Shown here piece after piece: positions 18,790 to 27,683 of a DNA stretch of 64,000 nucleotides. The stretch's first letter is position 1. Each line of letters opens with the position of its first letter. The notes below the pieces were generated by a model. The model was not told where the DNA came from and searched no databases. It was given only the letters and a program-made list of their open reading frames with translations. The position numbers were made by a program, and so were the translations under genes. Origin of the DNA: Enterococcus gallinarum NBRC 100675 (lineage in GTDB: Bacteria; Bacillota; Bacilli; Lactobacillales; Enterococcaceae); assembly GCF_001544275.1 (NCBI RefSeq), contig NZ_BCQE01000006.1, positions 110,324 to 174,323 on the forward strand, in the 5' to 3' direction.

Positions 18790-19608
18790 TTATCCTAAAG
18801 CAACATCCAAAACCATCATTAGAATGAAGCCTGTCATAACACCAAAAACTGCAAAATGCCGTCGACTACTAGCTGTTTGTTGTGCTTCAGGTATTAGTTC
18901 CTCTACCACTACATAAATCATCGCTCCCGCTGCAAATGCTAAAGCATATGGCAAAACGGCTGTCATACTTGTTACCAGCAAAGCGCCTATAACACCGGCA
19001 ATCGGTTCAACGATCCCAGAAGCTTGTCCATAGACAAAGGCCTTATTACGACTCAACCCTTCCTGTCTTAAAGGAATGGATACAGCAGCTCCTTCGGGAA
19101 AATTTTGGATCCCAATACCAATAGCTACTGAAATAGCTGCCAAAACTGCTGCCCGAGGATCTTCCGAGCTGGCGGCTGCTCCAAAAGCCACACCAACTGC
19201 CAAGCCTTCAGGAATATTGTGTAATGTGATGGAGAAAACCAACAGAATCGTTCGTTTTAAATGGCTTGGAAAGCCTTCTGTTTCATGGTTAGGACCAAAG
19301 TGCATATGCGGTAATGTTTTGTCTGCAGCATATAAAAATAGTCCACCCAATCCAAAGCCAATACTAACCACAAGCCATGGGATGTCCCCATTTTCTTCCG
19401 CACGAGCGATAGCAGGGTCTAGTAATGACCAAAAACTCGCAGCAATCATTACACCAGAAGCGAATCCCAACATCGTATTCAGAACATTTTTATTGATATC
19501 CTTAAAAAAATAAACAAGTGCCGCACCTAGAGCAGTCATGGCGTATGTAAATAAAGTACCAGACAAAGCCTGCTGCCACGGGGACAGTTGCATTAACCAT
19601 TCAACCAA
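18790..19608 (-). CDS. ZIP family metal transporter
   Basis: A 272-residue, eight-helix protein of the ZIP (GufA/ZupT) family, which imports zinc and other divalent cations. The two family signatures are intact: HNIPEGLAVGVAFG in TM4 and NFPEGAAVSIPL in TM5, which hold the metal-binding His, Asn, Pro and Glu. A cytosolic histidine-bearing loop (PHMHFGPNHE) could bind metal. It is a monocistronic gene. The cation is not determined by sequence; Zn, Mn and Fe are all possible. Confidence 0.9.
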   Translation of the reverse strand: MVEWLMQLSPWQQALSGTLFTYAMTALGAALVYFFKDINKNVLNTMLGFASGVMIAASFWSLLDPAIARAEENGDIPWLVVSIGFGLGGLFLYAADKTLPHMHFGPNHETEGFPSHLKRTILLVFSITLHNIPEGLAVGVAFGAAASSEDPRAAVLAAISVAIGIGIQNFPEGAAVSIPLRQEGLSRNKAFVYGQASGIVEPIAGVIGALLVTSMTAVLPYALAFAAGAMIYVVVEELIPEAQQTASSRRHFAVFGVMTGFILMMVLDVALG

Positions 19609-19733
19609 AACATTTCTCTCCTCCTATCTTCTCCCTTTACTCTAGCATAGGAAAACGCTTGATTCTAGCCTTTTGTTTTACTCAAAATAATTCTAAACTC
19701 CTTGTTTGATTGTAGGGAAATCCTTGAGTTTAC

Positions 19734-19762
19734 TTGAAACTTTCAACATTCATCGCTATAAT
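19734..19762 (+). promoter_or_regulatory. Promoter of the ABC-F gene
   Basis: TTGAAA (19734-19739), 17-base spacer, TATAAT (19757-19762). The TTG start lies about 44 bases downstream with GTGAGGA in between. Confidence 0.7.
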
Positions 19763-19805
19763 GCTAGGAGACTCAATGTCAATATATATAAAGTGAGGAA
19801 AAGAA

Positions 19806-21428
19806 TTGATTACAGTAAGTGATGTAAGTTTGCATTTTTCAGATCGCAAACTGTTCGACGATGTTAATATTAAGTTTACGCCTGGCAATTGCTATGGTTT
19901 GATTGGTGCAAATGGTGCTGGTAAATCAACTTTCTTAAAAATATTATCTGGAGAAATCCAACCATCTACAGGAAATGTTTCATTAGGACCCGATGAACGA
20001 ATGGCTGTTTTGAAACAAAATCATTTTGACTTCGAAGAATATCCAGTTATTGAAACAGTTATCATGGGTCACAAACGATTATACGACGTAATGAAAGAAA
20101 AAGATGCGATCTACATGAAAGAAGACTTTAGTGACGAAGATGGTATCCGTGCTGCTGAACTAGAAGGAGAGTTTGCTGAATTGGATGGTTGGGAAGCTGA
20201 ACCTGAAGCCGCAGTTCTCTTACAAGGGTTGAATATCCCTGATGAATTACACCATGTCCAAATGAAAGAATTAACAGCTGGTCAACGTGTGAAAGTGTTG
20301 TTAGCACAAGCTCTTTTCGGAAAACCAGACGTCTTGCTCTTGGATGAGCCGACTAATGGATTGGATATCCAATCTATTAACTGGTTAGAAGAATTTTTAA
20401 TCAACTTTGATAATACCGTTATCGTAGTTTCCCATGACCGTCACTTCTTAAATAAAGTATGTACCCATATGGCAGATCTAGATTTTGGGAAGATCAAACT
20501 ATATGTCGGAAACTATGATTTTTGGTTAGAATCAAGTCAATTAGCAGCAAAATTGCAATCACAATCAAATGCGAAAAAAGAAGAACAAATCAAAGAACTG
20601 CAAGAATTTATTGCTCGCTTTAGTGCAAATGCGTCAAAATCAAAGCAAGCCACTTCTCGAAAGAAAATGTTGGATAAAATTACTCTTGATGATATTCAAC
20701 CTTCTTCACGCCGCTATCCTTTTGTAGGATTTAAACCAGAACGTGAAATCGGTAATGATTTATTACAAGTAGATAATGTCAGTGTGACTATTGATGGTAA
20801 AAAGATTTTAGATAATATCTCTTTTACTTTGAACAAAGATGACAAAGTTGCCTTTATTGCCAATAACGACATCACAACGACTACCCTATTCAAAGTCATT
20901 ATGGGCGAGATCGTGCCGGATACTGGTAGCGTCCGCTGGGGTGTTACTACACAACACGCTTACTTGCCAAAAGATACTACTAGTGAATTTGATACAGATA
21001 CACCAATCGTTGATTGGCTGCGTCAATATGCTAGTAAAGAAGAAGATGATAATACATTCTTACGTAGTTTCTTAGGTCGGATGCTATTTTCAGGTGATGA
21101 AGTCTTAAAACCAGTCAATGTTCTATCGGGTGGCGAAAAAGTTCGTTGTATGTTATCAAAACTAATGCTATCAAAAGCTAATGTTCTTGTCTTAGACGAT
21201 CCAACAAATCACTTAGATTTAGAATCGATCACTGCATTGAATGATGGCCTTATGGCTTTTACCGGCTCTTTACTTTTTGCCTCTCATGACCATCAATTTA
21301 TTCAAACGCTCGCAAATCGAATTATCGCCGTTTCAAATAAAGGTGTTGTTGATCGTGCAGAGACTACCTATGATGAGTTCTTAGACAACAAAGATGTACA
21401 ACAAAGAATTCAAGAATTATATAATTGA
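19806..21428 (+). CDS. ykpA: ABC-F family ATPase, YkpA/YbiT-like
   Basis: A 540-residue soluble protein with two nucleotide-binding domains and no membrane segment, the ABC-F layout; family members act on ribosomes. NBD1 has a normal Walker A (GANGAGKST, near 34-42) and Walker B (LLLDEPTNGLD) but LTAGQ in place of LSGGQ. A charged linker (about 240-300) follows. NBD2 has a normal LSGGEK but a degenerate P-loop (ANNDITTTT, no lysine) and DD instead of DE in Walker B. The translation start is TTG with a good ribosome site. It is not close to Msr/Vga/OptrA-type resistance proteins in architecture; a housekeeping translation role is inferred. Confidence 0.88.
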   Translation: MITVSDVSLHFSDRKLFDDVNIKFTPGNCYGLIGANGAGKSTFLKILSGEIQPSTGNVSLGPDERMAVLKQNHFDFEEYPVIETVIMGHKRLYDVMKEKDAIYMKEDFSDEDGIRAAELEGEFAELDGWEAEPEAAVLLQGLNIPDELHHVQMKELTAGQRVKVLLAQALFGKPDVLLLDEPTNGLDIQSINWLEEFLINFDNTVIVVSHDRHFLNKVCTHMADLDFGKIKLYVGNYDFWLESSQLAAKLQSQSNAKKEEQIKELQEFIARFSANASKSKQATSRKKMLDKITLDDIQPSSRRYPFVGFKPEREIGNDLLQVDNVSVTIDGKKILDNISFTLNKDDKVAFIANNDITTTTLFKVIMGEIVPDTGSVRWGVTTQHAYLPKDTTSEFDTDTPIVDWLRQYASKEEDDNTFLRSFLGRMLFSGDEVLKPVNVLSGGEKVRCMLSKLMLSKANVLVLDDPTNHLDLESITALNDGLMAFTGSLLFASHDHQFIQTLANRIIAVSNKGVVDRAETTYDEFLDNKDVQQRIQELYN

Positions 21429-21438
21429 TCTCCAAATG

Positions 21439-21475
21439 AAAAAGCCAAATGCAAGAACTCTTGCATTTGGCTTTT
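21439..21475. terminator. Bidirectional terminator after the ABC-F gene
   Basis: A 12-bp perfect stem (GCCAAATGCAAG with CTTGCATTTGGC) flanked by A and T runs; it serves the ABC-F gene and the convergent degV gene. Confidence 0.85.
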
Positions 21476-21490
21476 ATATTTAAGAGAAAA

Positions 21491-22366
21491 TCAATCACTG
21501 ATCAAACGTGTTTTTCCGAATGAAAAAAGTGCCAAACAACCATATCCTGTATGGCTGGCAATTGTTGGACCTAAAGGATAATGATAAATAATTAATGCTG
21601 GAAATTGCTCTTTCAAGAGTCTTAACACTTTTTCTGCTGCTTCGTCATCACCTGCATTTGCAAGATAAACCGTCTCTATTTGAGATTCACGCAGATTCGC
21701 TACTGTTTTATCAACAATTTTTTGAATTGATTTATTTCGACCTCTCACTTTATCGACATTTTTCAACTTTCCTTCTGTATCTACAGTAATAATTGGTTTA
21801 ACATTTAATAGTCCGCCAATGGCCGCTGCTGTTTTAGATATTCTACCGCCTCTTTCAAGATGACGAAGATCATCAACTGTCACCCAAGAATCTAGAGATA
21901 ATTTATGTTCTTCTACCCACTGGCTGACCTCATGAAGAGACCAACCTTCACTTTGTCTTTTGGCTGCTTCAGCTACTAAAAAACCCTCTCCCAAACTAGC
22001 AGATTTTGTATCAATGAGTGTGATTTCAGCATGAGGGTATTCTTCTTTAAGAATAGCAACAGCTTGAACAGCGCTTTGAAAAGAACCGCTCATTCCAGAC
22101 GAAAAACCTAAATAAAGTATCGGTGTGTGCGATTCTACATATGGACGAAAAAATTCAACATAACGTCCGACGTTGATTTGAGAAGTTGTCGGTTGTGCAT
22201 TCTCTTTTAATTTTTCTAAAAACCACTTGGCGTCAAATTGTTCACCCATATCATCGATATATTCTTTTCCTTCAAGTTCAATTGTCATAGATATGTATTG
22301 AACACCCAATTCAGCTAATCTTTTTGCTGGTAGATCACAACATGAATCTGTAATGATTTGATACAT
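21491..22366 (-). CDS. DegV family fatty acid-binding protein
   Basis: A 291-residue DegV-fold protein beginning MYQIITDSCCDLPAKRL; DegV/FakB proteins bind a fatty acid and present it to the FakA kinase. The family patterns TTSQINVGRYVEFFRPY and LGFSSGMSGSFQSA, and RGRNKSIQKIV, are present. The chosen ATG follows AAAGGGGGTG; a longer in-frame reading upstream crosses the terminator/promoter region and is not coding. Enterococci carry several such genes with different acyl preferences; which one this is cannot be read from sequence. Confidence 0.88.
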   Translation of the reverse strand: MYQIITDSCCDLPAKRLAELGVQYISMTIELEGKEYIDDMGEQFDAKWFLEKLKENAQPTTSQINVGRYVEFFRPYVESHTPILYLGFSSGMSGSFQSAVQAVAILKEEYPHAEITLIDTKSASLGEGFLVAEAAKRQSEGWSLHEVSQWVEEHKLSLDSWVTVDDLRHLERGGRISKTAAAIGGLLNVKPIITVDTEGKLKNVDKVRGRNKSIQKIVDKTVANLRESQIETVYLANAGDDEAAEKVLRLLKEQFPALIIYHYPLGPTIASHTGYGCLALFSFGKTRLISD

Positions 22367-22402
22367 AGGTACACCCCCTTTGATAACCTTATTATAGCAA
22401 AA

Positions 22403-22481
22403 AAAGAACAAGGCAGAAGAAATCATACTTGAAGACGGGAAAATCATCGATTTTCTTCTAAAATACTCGGCCTTGTTCTTT
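22403..22481 (-). terminator. Long hairpin between purA and degV
   Basis: A perfect 12-bp inverted repeat (22403-22414 with 22470-22481, AAAGAACAAGGC type) encloses about 55 bases with a further internal AGAAGAAAT/ATTTTCTTCT stem. On the minus strand a U7 run follows and then GCTATAATAAGG and the degV ribosome site. It can terminate purA; it may also act as a leader element of degV. Confidence 0.7.
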
Positions 22482-22518
22482 CTACTATTCAATTCTACTA
22501 ATTAATTCTACCCACTGA

Positions 22519-23811
22519 TTAGATTTGTGCCCAAACACTCTCTAATATATTCGTTTGATTACGATCTGGCCCTACTGAAAATGTTGAGATACGAACCCCA
22601 ACTAATTCAGAGATACGATGTACATAGTTACGTGCATTTTCAGGAAGATCAGCTAATGTTTTGCATCCAGTAATATCTTCTGACCAGCCTGGTAACTCTT
22701 CATAGACTGGTTTACAACGATTCAATTCTTTTAGACTTGCAGGATAATGATAAATCAATTCTCCATCTAATTCATAAGCAGTACAAATTTTTACAGTTTC
22801 CAAGCCGCTCAAAACATCAATTGAATTTAAAGACAGATTCGTGATACCAGAAACACGTTTTGAATGACGCATGACAACAGAGTCAAACCAACCAACACGA
22901 CGTGGACGACCAGTTGTCGTACCATATTCACGGCCAACTTCACGAATTTGATTGCCTGTTTCATCAAAAAGTTCTGTTGGGAATGGGCCGTCACCAACTC
23001 TTGAAGTATATGCTTTACAAACACCAACTACTTTATTGATTTTAGAAGGACCCACTCCACTACCAATGGTTACTCCACCAGCTACTGGATTTGAGGATGT
23101 TACGAACGGATATGTTCCTTGATCAATATCTAGCATAACTCCTTGAGCACCTTCAAACAGTACGCGTTTCCCTTGATCTAGCGCATCGTTTAGAATAACT
23201 GAAGTATCCGTTACATATTTCTTGATTTGTTGACCATATTCATAATACTCTTCAAAAATATCTTCAAAAGCAATCGGCTCATCATCGAACATTTTAACAA
23301 ATTGACGATTTTTTTCTTCAAGATTGATACGTAATCTTTCTTCAAAAATTTCTTTATCAAGAAGATCAGCAATTCGAATACCTACACGAGCGGCTTTATC
23401 CATATAAGCTGGACCAATCCCTTTGATCGTTGTTCCGATTTTATTGTCACCTTTAGCATCTTCTTGTAACTGATCTAATTTGATATGATACGGTAAAATA
23501 ACATGGGCACGGTCAGAAATTTTCAAATTATCTGTTATTATATTATTCTCTTTTAGATAGGCAAGTTCCTTAACAAGAGATTTTGGATTCACAACTACGC
23601 CATTTCCGATCACGCTAATTTTATCTTTATAAAAAATACCGGATGGAATCAAGTGTAATTTATATGTCACTCCATCAAACTTAATAGTATGTCCTGCATT
23701 ATCTCCACCTTGATAACGTGCAATCACTTCCGCATTTTCACTCAAAAAGTCGGTAATCTTCCCTTTTCCTTCATCGCCCCATTGGGTACCTACTACTACT
23801 ACAGATGACAT
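22519..23811 (-). CDS. purA: Adenylosuccinate synthetase
   Basis: PurA joins IMP and aspartate with GTP, the first step from IMP to AMP. The 430-residue protein has the P-loop-like [11 protein letters not shown] near residue 11, the GDNAGHTI substrate loop, [22 protein letters not shown], and the C-terminal [14 protein letters not shown] and RPR/NKTD-type base region. It is monocistronic, between dnaB and degV, on the leading strand of the left replichore. No PurBox was recognised upstream. Confidence 0.97.
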   Translation of the reverse strand: MSSVVVVGTQWGDEGKGKITDFLSENAEVIARYQGGDNAGHTIKFDGVTYKLHLIPSGIFYKDKISVIGNGVVVNPKSLVKELAYLKENNIITDNLKISDRAHVILPYHIKLDQLQEDAKGDNKIGTTIKGIGPAYMDKAARVGIRIADLLDKEIFEERLRINLEEKNRQFVKMFDDEPIAFEDIFEEYYEYGQQIKKYVTDTSVILNDALDQGKRVLFEGAQGVMLDIDQGTYPFVTSSNPVAGGVTIGSGVGPSKINKVVGVCKAYTSRVGDGPFPTELFDETGNQIREVGREYGTTTGRPRRVGWFDSVVMRHSKRVSGITNLSLNSIDVLSGLETVKICTAYELDGELIYHYPASLKELNRCKPVYEELPGWSEDITGCKTLADLPENARNYVHRISELVGVRISTFSVGPDRNQTNILESVWAQI

Positions 23812-23974
23812 TTAATGACCTCTTTCTTTATATATTGCACTCCATGAGTATTGTACCAGTATTCGATCATGGATTCAATCTAAAATCGAATGATTGAATC
23901 GATTAAAATAAAAAAAAGCAGAAAAAAACGAACTATATTTTATTTATTTTTTTTTATACAAAGCTAAATACGAA

Positions 23975-24006
23975 TAAAAAAAGCGACCGGCAATAGTACC
24001 AGTCGC
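23975..24006 (-). terminator. Terminator after dnaB
   Basis: An 8-bp GC-rich stem (GCGACCGG with CCAGTCGC, one G-U in RNA) lies just past the dnaB stop and is followed by a U-run on the minus strand. Confidence 0.8.
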
Positions 24007-24014
24007 AACCTATC

Positions 24015-25385
24015 CTATGCAAACTCAACTCTTGGAGATAAAGAGGAAAACTTATTGTATTCCTTAATAAACAATAATTCAACTGTTCCCCGTGCTCCAC
24101 TTCTGTTCTTTTCAATAATCACTTCAATGACATTATTGTTTTGCGGCTCTTCACCGCCATCCTCTTCGTCACCTTCACGTTGATAGTAATCGTCTCGATA
24201 GAGAAATGCAACAATGTCTGCATCTTGCTCAATAGATCCAGATTCACGAATATCACTTAAAACTGGACGTTTATCTTGGCGTTGTTCCACCCCTCGTGAT
24301 AATTGAGAAAGCGCAATAACTGGAACTTTTAATTCTTTGGCTAATTTCTTCAATTGCCGAGAAATCTCAGAGACCTCTTGTTGACGGTTTTCTCTTCCTG
24401 TACCTTCAATCAATTGCAAATAATCAATCAATATCAAACCCAAATTCCCTTTTTCCTGTGCTAATTTACGACAACGTGCTCGAATCTCGGAAATTTTGAT
24501 TCCAGGTGTATCATCAATATAAATACTAGCATTCGACAAACTTCCCATGGCCACGATCAAATTGCGCCACTCTTCTTCTGACAGTTGACCTGTCCGTAAG
24601 TGGCTGGCTTCAATAGATCCTTCCGCACATAGCATTCGATTGACTAATGATTCTGCACCCATCTCTAAGCTGAAGATGGCGACAGAACGATCTGTTTTTG
24701 TTCCTACATTTTGTGCTATATTTAGTGCAAAAGCTGTTTTACCAACAGCAGGACGTGCTGCTAAAATAATCAGCTCTTCTTTTTGAAGTCCAGCTGTCAT
24801 TTTATCTAAAGCTGCATAGCCAGTAGGCAATCCGGTAATTTCTTCGTTATTTTGCGCTAACTGATCAATATTTTCAATTGTTCGATTTAACACATCAGCA
24901 ATAGACTGAAATCCGTTACTATTTCTTTTTTCTGAAACCTCTAAAATGCTTTTCTCTGCTTGATCGACAATCGATTGAACATCTTCATCTTGTTCAAACC
25001 CCTTTGTCACGATACGACTAGCGGTTTGAATCAAGTTGCGTAAAGTCGCTTTGTCGTCCACGATTTTTGCATAATAAGCAATACTAGCTGCCGAAGGAGA
25101 AGCTTGGCTAAGTTCTGTTAAATAAGTAAGCCCGCCGATATCTTCCAGACTATTACTTTTTTCTATTTCTGCTTTCAATGTGATTAGGTCGATGGATTCA
25201 TTACGATCATTGAGTTGAATCATCGCTTGAAAGATAATCTGATGGCTGCGCCGATAAAAATCTTGTGGTTCAATAATTTCCATCGCATCAATAATTGAAT
25301 CCGCGTCTAAAAAGATTGCTCCTAAAACCGCTTGCTCAGCTTCAATGTCTTGAGGCGGAATTTGATTTTGCCATACTTCATTCAT
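24015..25385 (-). CDS. dnaB: Replicative DNA helicase
   Basis: The 456-residue protein is the hexameric 5'-3' helicase of the replisome. N-terminal domain (PPQDIEAEQAVLGAIFLD) is for DnaG/loader interaction; the RecA-like motor has Walker A AARPAVGKTAFALN near residue 210 and the Walker B-type LILIDYLQLI, with SQLSRGVEQRQDKRP further on. The start at 25385 is chosen because TTAGGAG precedes it and DnaB homology begins with MNEVWQNQIPPQ. It follows rplI, as in most Firmicutes. Confidence 0.97.
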   Translation of the reverse strand: MNEVWQNQIPPQDIEAEQAVLGAIFLDADSIIDAMEIIEPQDFYRRSHQIIFQAMIQLNDRNESIDLITLKAEIEKSNSLEDIGGLTYLTELSQASPSAASIAYYAKIVDDKATLRNLIQTASRIVTKGFEQDEDVQSIVDQAEKSILEVSEKRNSNGFQSIADVLNRTIENIDQLAQNNEEITGLPTGYAALDKMTAGLQKEELIILAARPAVGKTAFALNIAQNVGTKTDRSVAIFSLEMGAESLVNRMLCAEGSIEASHLRTGQLSEEEWRNLIVAMGSLSNASIYIDDTPGIKISEIRARCRKLAQEKGNLGLILIDYLQLIEGTGRENRQQEVSEISRQLKKLAKELKVPVIALSQLSRGVEQRQDKRPVLSDIRESGSIEQDADIVAFLYRDDYYQREGDEEDGGEEPQNNNVIEVIIEKNRSGARGTVELLFIKEYNKFSSLSPRVEFA

Positions 25386-25472
25386 GACTTTCGCTCCTAA
25401 TCTAGTGTTCATTTATTCTACAGGATATCAAATCAAAGCACAAGAGAACCTCGATTACAAAAATATCCGCTT

Positions 25473-25500
25473 AAAAAATCCCAACATTTTACTGTTGGGA
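25473..25500 (-). terminator. Hairpin terminator after rplI
   Basis: TCCCAACA (25479-25486) and TGTTGGGA (25493-25500) pair perfectly; the minus strand continues into UUUUUUAAGC. It separates rplI from dnaB, so dnaB is expressed by read-through or its own promoter. Confidence 0.75.
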
Positions 25501-25506
25501 AACTTT

Positions 25507-25959
25507 TTATTCTTGTACCGTTTGGACGGTAATTGTAGCAGTTACTTTAGAATGTAATTTGACGGGCACCTTTGTATAACCTAATGCCCGAATGGGTTGT
25601 TCTAACTCAATTTTCCGCTTGTCCAATTTTATACTATATTGTTTGTTCAAAGCATCAGCAATTTGTTTTGATGGAATAGAACCAAACAATCGACCGTCTT
25701 CTCCTGCTTTCGCTTTAATTTTAACAACTGTTTCTTCCTTTTCAAGAACTGTTTTTAGTTCTTCAGCCTCCGCCAGTAATTCCGCTTCATGTTTTTCTTG
25801 TGCTTTTTGTTTTCCTTTTAATTCGGCCATGCTTTCATTATTAGCTGGTTTAGCTAAGTTGTTTTTAATTAAGAAGTTTTGTGCATACCCATTTGGTACA
25901 TCCTTAATATCTCCTTTTTTTCCTTTTCCTTTAACATCTTGCAAGAAAATAACTTTCAT
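25507..25959 (-). CDS. rplI: 50S ribosomal protein L9
   Basis: The 150-residue protein has the L9 N-terminal RNA-binding motif ([36 protein letters not shown]), a long central helix (about 45-75), and the C-terminal domain ([20 protein letters not shown]). It binds 23S rRNA domain V near L1. The gene starts 13 bases downstream of the gdpP stop, so they are co-transcribed. Confidence 0.98.
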   Translation of the reverse strand: MKVIFLQDVKGKGKKGDIKDVPNGYAQNFLIKNNLAKPANNESMAELKGKQKAQEKHEAELLAEAEELKTVLEKEETVVKIKAKAGEDGRLFGSIPSKQIADALNKQYSIKLDKRKIELEQPIRALGYTKVPVKLHSKVTATITVQTVQE

Positions 25960-25972
25960 CTGTGGTCACTCC

Positions 25973-27424
25973 TCATTCTCTTTCTAACTTGTTAAGTTCT
26001 TGAATTAACATTTTTTTGACTTCATCCAAGCTTTTATCCTTGATTTGAGTGGCTGCATTTGTGAAGTGGCCTCCTCCACCAAGTGCTTCCATTAAAACTT
26101 GCACGTTGATTTTGCCAGTGCTTCGAGCACTAATACCGATCAACTTACTAGGCTGCCTTGTGATCACAAAAGCAGCATGAATCCCGTTGATTGATAAAAG
26201 CGTATCCGCTGCCTTAGCGACTGTCACACTGTCGTATACTCGTTTATCATCAGCTACTGCGATAACGATATCTTCTTTGTAATGTTTACTTTTAGAAACT
26301 AGTTCACTAATCATTAAATAGGAATCTAAATCCGTACTAAGCATATATTGAACAAGTGAAGTATCCGCACCTTGATTTTTGAGGTATCCAGCTATATCAA
26401 AAGTTCTACCAGTTGTTCGAACAGAGAAATTCTTTGTATCGACGTAAATTCCCGCCAATAAAGAAGTAGTGATAAATTTGGGAATTTGTGTTTTGCGAGT
26501 AGAACGATATTGTATCAACTCAGCGACTAACTCTGATGCCGAAGATGCTGTTGATTCAATATAAGTCAACAACGGCTTATCTGGGAACTCATCTCCGCGA
26601 CGGTGATGATCAATTACAGCAATTTTATCAAATACATCATAAACTTTTTGTGAGATTGACATAGACGGTTTATGATAATCAACCATTACTAAGACACTTT
26701 CCTCATTGGATAAAGTTACAGCTTCCTCACCTGAAATAACAATTCGTTCTAAATCAGGATATTTCTTCAATTCTTCTAATACCCGTTCAATATCCGCAGT
26801 AATTTCTTTAGGATTTAAAATGATGTAACATTCACGTTCACTCATCATTGCCATATAAGCAACCCCAAAGGCTGCACCTAAAGCATCCATATCAGGGTAC
26901 CTGTGTCCCATGATAAATACCTTTTTATTATCAGCAAATATTTTTTTTAATGTAGTACTCATAGCCCGAGAGCGAACACGAGTTCTCTTGGGTGTACCAT
27001 CTGTATTTCCCCCAAAAAACTGTGGTTTTGCTTCTTCATCAGCTTTCTTCAGTACCACTTGATCCCCACCACGTACCAAGGCGATATCTAAATTATTTTG
27101 AGCTACTTCGCCTATTGTCTCTAGCGATTCTTCTCCGTAAGAGATTCCCATACTAATGGTTAAGGCTAAGTCATTCTTTTCAGCAATATTACGAACACGT
27201 GTCAAAAATTCAAAATTCCCTTTTTTCATCTTCTCAATATCTTCAATCTTGGCAACAAAAAGAAAGCGTTCAGAATTAATCCGCTTATAAAAGATATGAT
27301 TTTCACTGGCCCAATCTGAAATCAGCGTCGTAATCAAAGAGTTCAAGTAGGATATTTGTTTGTCATCTTTTTTGTCAATTAGATCATCATAGTTATCAAT
27401 TGAAATAAGTCCGATTGCTGACAT
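25973..27424 (-). CDS. gdpP: c-di-AMP phosphodiesterase GdpP, lacking the N-terminal membrane/PAS region
   Basis: GdpP hydrolyses c-di-AMP to 5'-pApA and sets osmotic, wall and beta-lactam tolerance. Full-length homologues have about 655 residues: two membrane helices, a PAS domain, a degenerate GGDEF, then DHH and DHHA1. This protein has 483 and begins directly at the GGDEF domain (MSAIGLISIDNYDDLID, residues 1-125). DHH motifs are intact: GHRYPDMDALG (173-183), MVDYHKP, DHHRRGDEFP, and DHHA1 GGGGHFTNAA near 450. The start is a real one: TTGAGGAG lies before the ATG, and no PAS or membrane coding can be read in any frame between it and rpsR. So this is a cytosolic truncated form, not a frameshift. 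Loss of regulation by the PAS/membrane part is inferred. Confidence 0.85.
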   Translation of the reverse strand: MSAIGLISIDNYDDLIDKKDDKQISYLNSLITTLISDWASENHIFYKRINSERFLFVAKIEDIEKMKKGNFEFLTRVRNIAEKNDLALTISMGISYGEESLETIGEVAQNNLDIALVRGGDQVVLKKADEEAKPQFFGGNTDGTPKRTRVRSRAMSTTLKKIFADNKKVFIMGHRYPDMDALGAAFGVAYMAMMSERECYIILNPKEITADIERVLEELKKYPDLERIVISGEEAVTLSNEESVLVMVDYHKPSMSISQKVYDVFDKIAVIDHHRRGDEFPDKPLLTYIESTASSASELVAELIQYRSTRKTQIPKFITTSLLAGIYVDTKNFSVRTTGRTFDIAGYLKNQGADTSLVQYMLSTDLDSYLMISELVSKSKHYKEDIVIAVADDKRVYDSVTVAKAADTLLSINGIHAAFVITRQPSKLIGISARSTGKINVQVLMEALGGGGHFTNAATQIKDKSLDEVKKMLIQELNKLERE

Positions 27425-27500
27425 AATTTAACTCCTCAATAAACTGCTATAGAAATATTAAACACTTTTATATTTTACCACATCTTATACGAATAAGCGA

Positions 27501-27540
27501 TTTCCTAAATAAAGTTTCACGTGAAACTTTATTTAGGAAA
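27501..27540. promoter_or_regulatory. 40-bp perfect palindrome with a parS-like core
   Basis: Bases 27501-27520 and 27521-27540 are exact reverse complements with no spacer. The central 16 bases (27513-27528, AGTTTCACGTGAAACT) differ from the bacterial parS consensus TGTTNCACGTGAAACA only in the outermost base pair. It lies upstream of the truncated gdpP. Binding by the ParB encoded at 49579 is inferred. Confidence 0.75.
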
Positions 27541-27558
27541 CCACAAATCAAATATCAG

Positions 27559-27597
27559 CAAAGATCTTTGTGTTATTTAAAGATAGAATTAAATAAC
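27559..27597. repeat. Two further inverted repeats upstream of gdpP
   Basis: CAAAGATCTTTG (27559-27570) is a perfect 12-bp palindrome; it is followed at once by GTTATTTAA (27572-27580) and TTAAATAAC (27589-27597), a 9-bp inverted repeat with an 8-base loop. Together with the 40-bp palindrome and the rpsR terminator they fill the whole gap. No function is evident. Confidence 0.6.
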
Positions 27598-27631
27598 AAA
27601 TGCACTAAATGTTTTTAGCAATAGTATATAC

Positions 27632-27671
27632 AAAAAAAGTTGACAACTGTCAAAAACAGTTGTCAACTTTT
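27632..27671 (-). terminator. Terminator of the rpsF-ssb-rpsR operon
   Basis: A 14-bp perfect stem (27636-27649 with 27657-27670) with a 7-base loop; the minus strand continues with a U7 run. It separates the ribosomal protein operon from gdpP. Confidence 0.9.
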
Positions 27672-27683
27672 GAATAGTAAAAA

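Noticed and set aside
19806..21428. Antibiotic-resistance ABC-F (Msr/Vga/OptrA type)
   Set aside because: Linker and motif pattern are of the YkpA/YbiT housekeeping group, and there is no linked mobile DNA.
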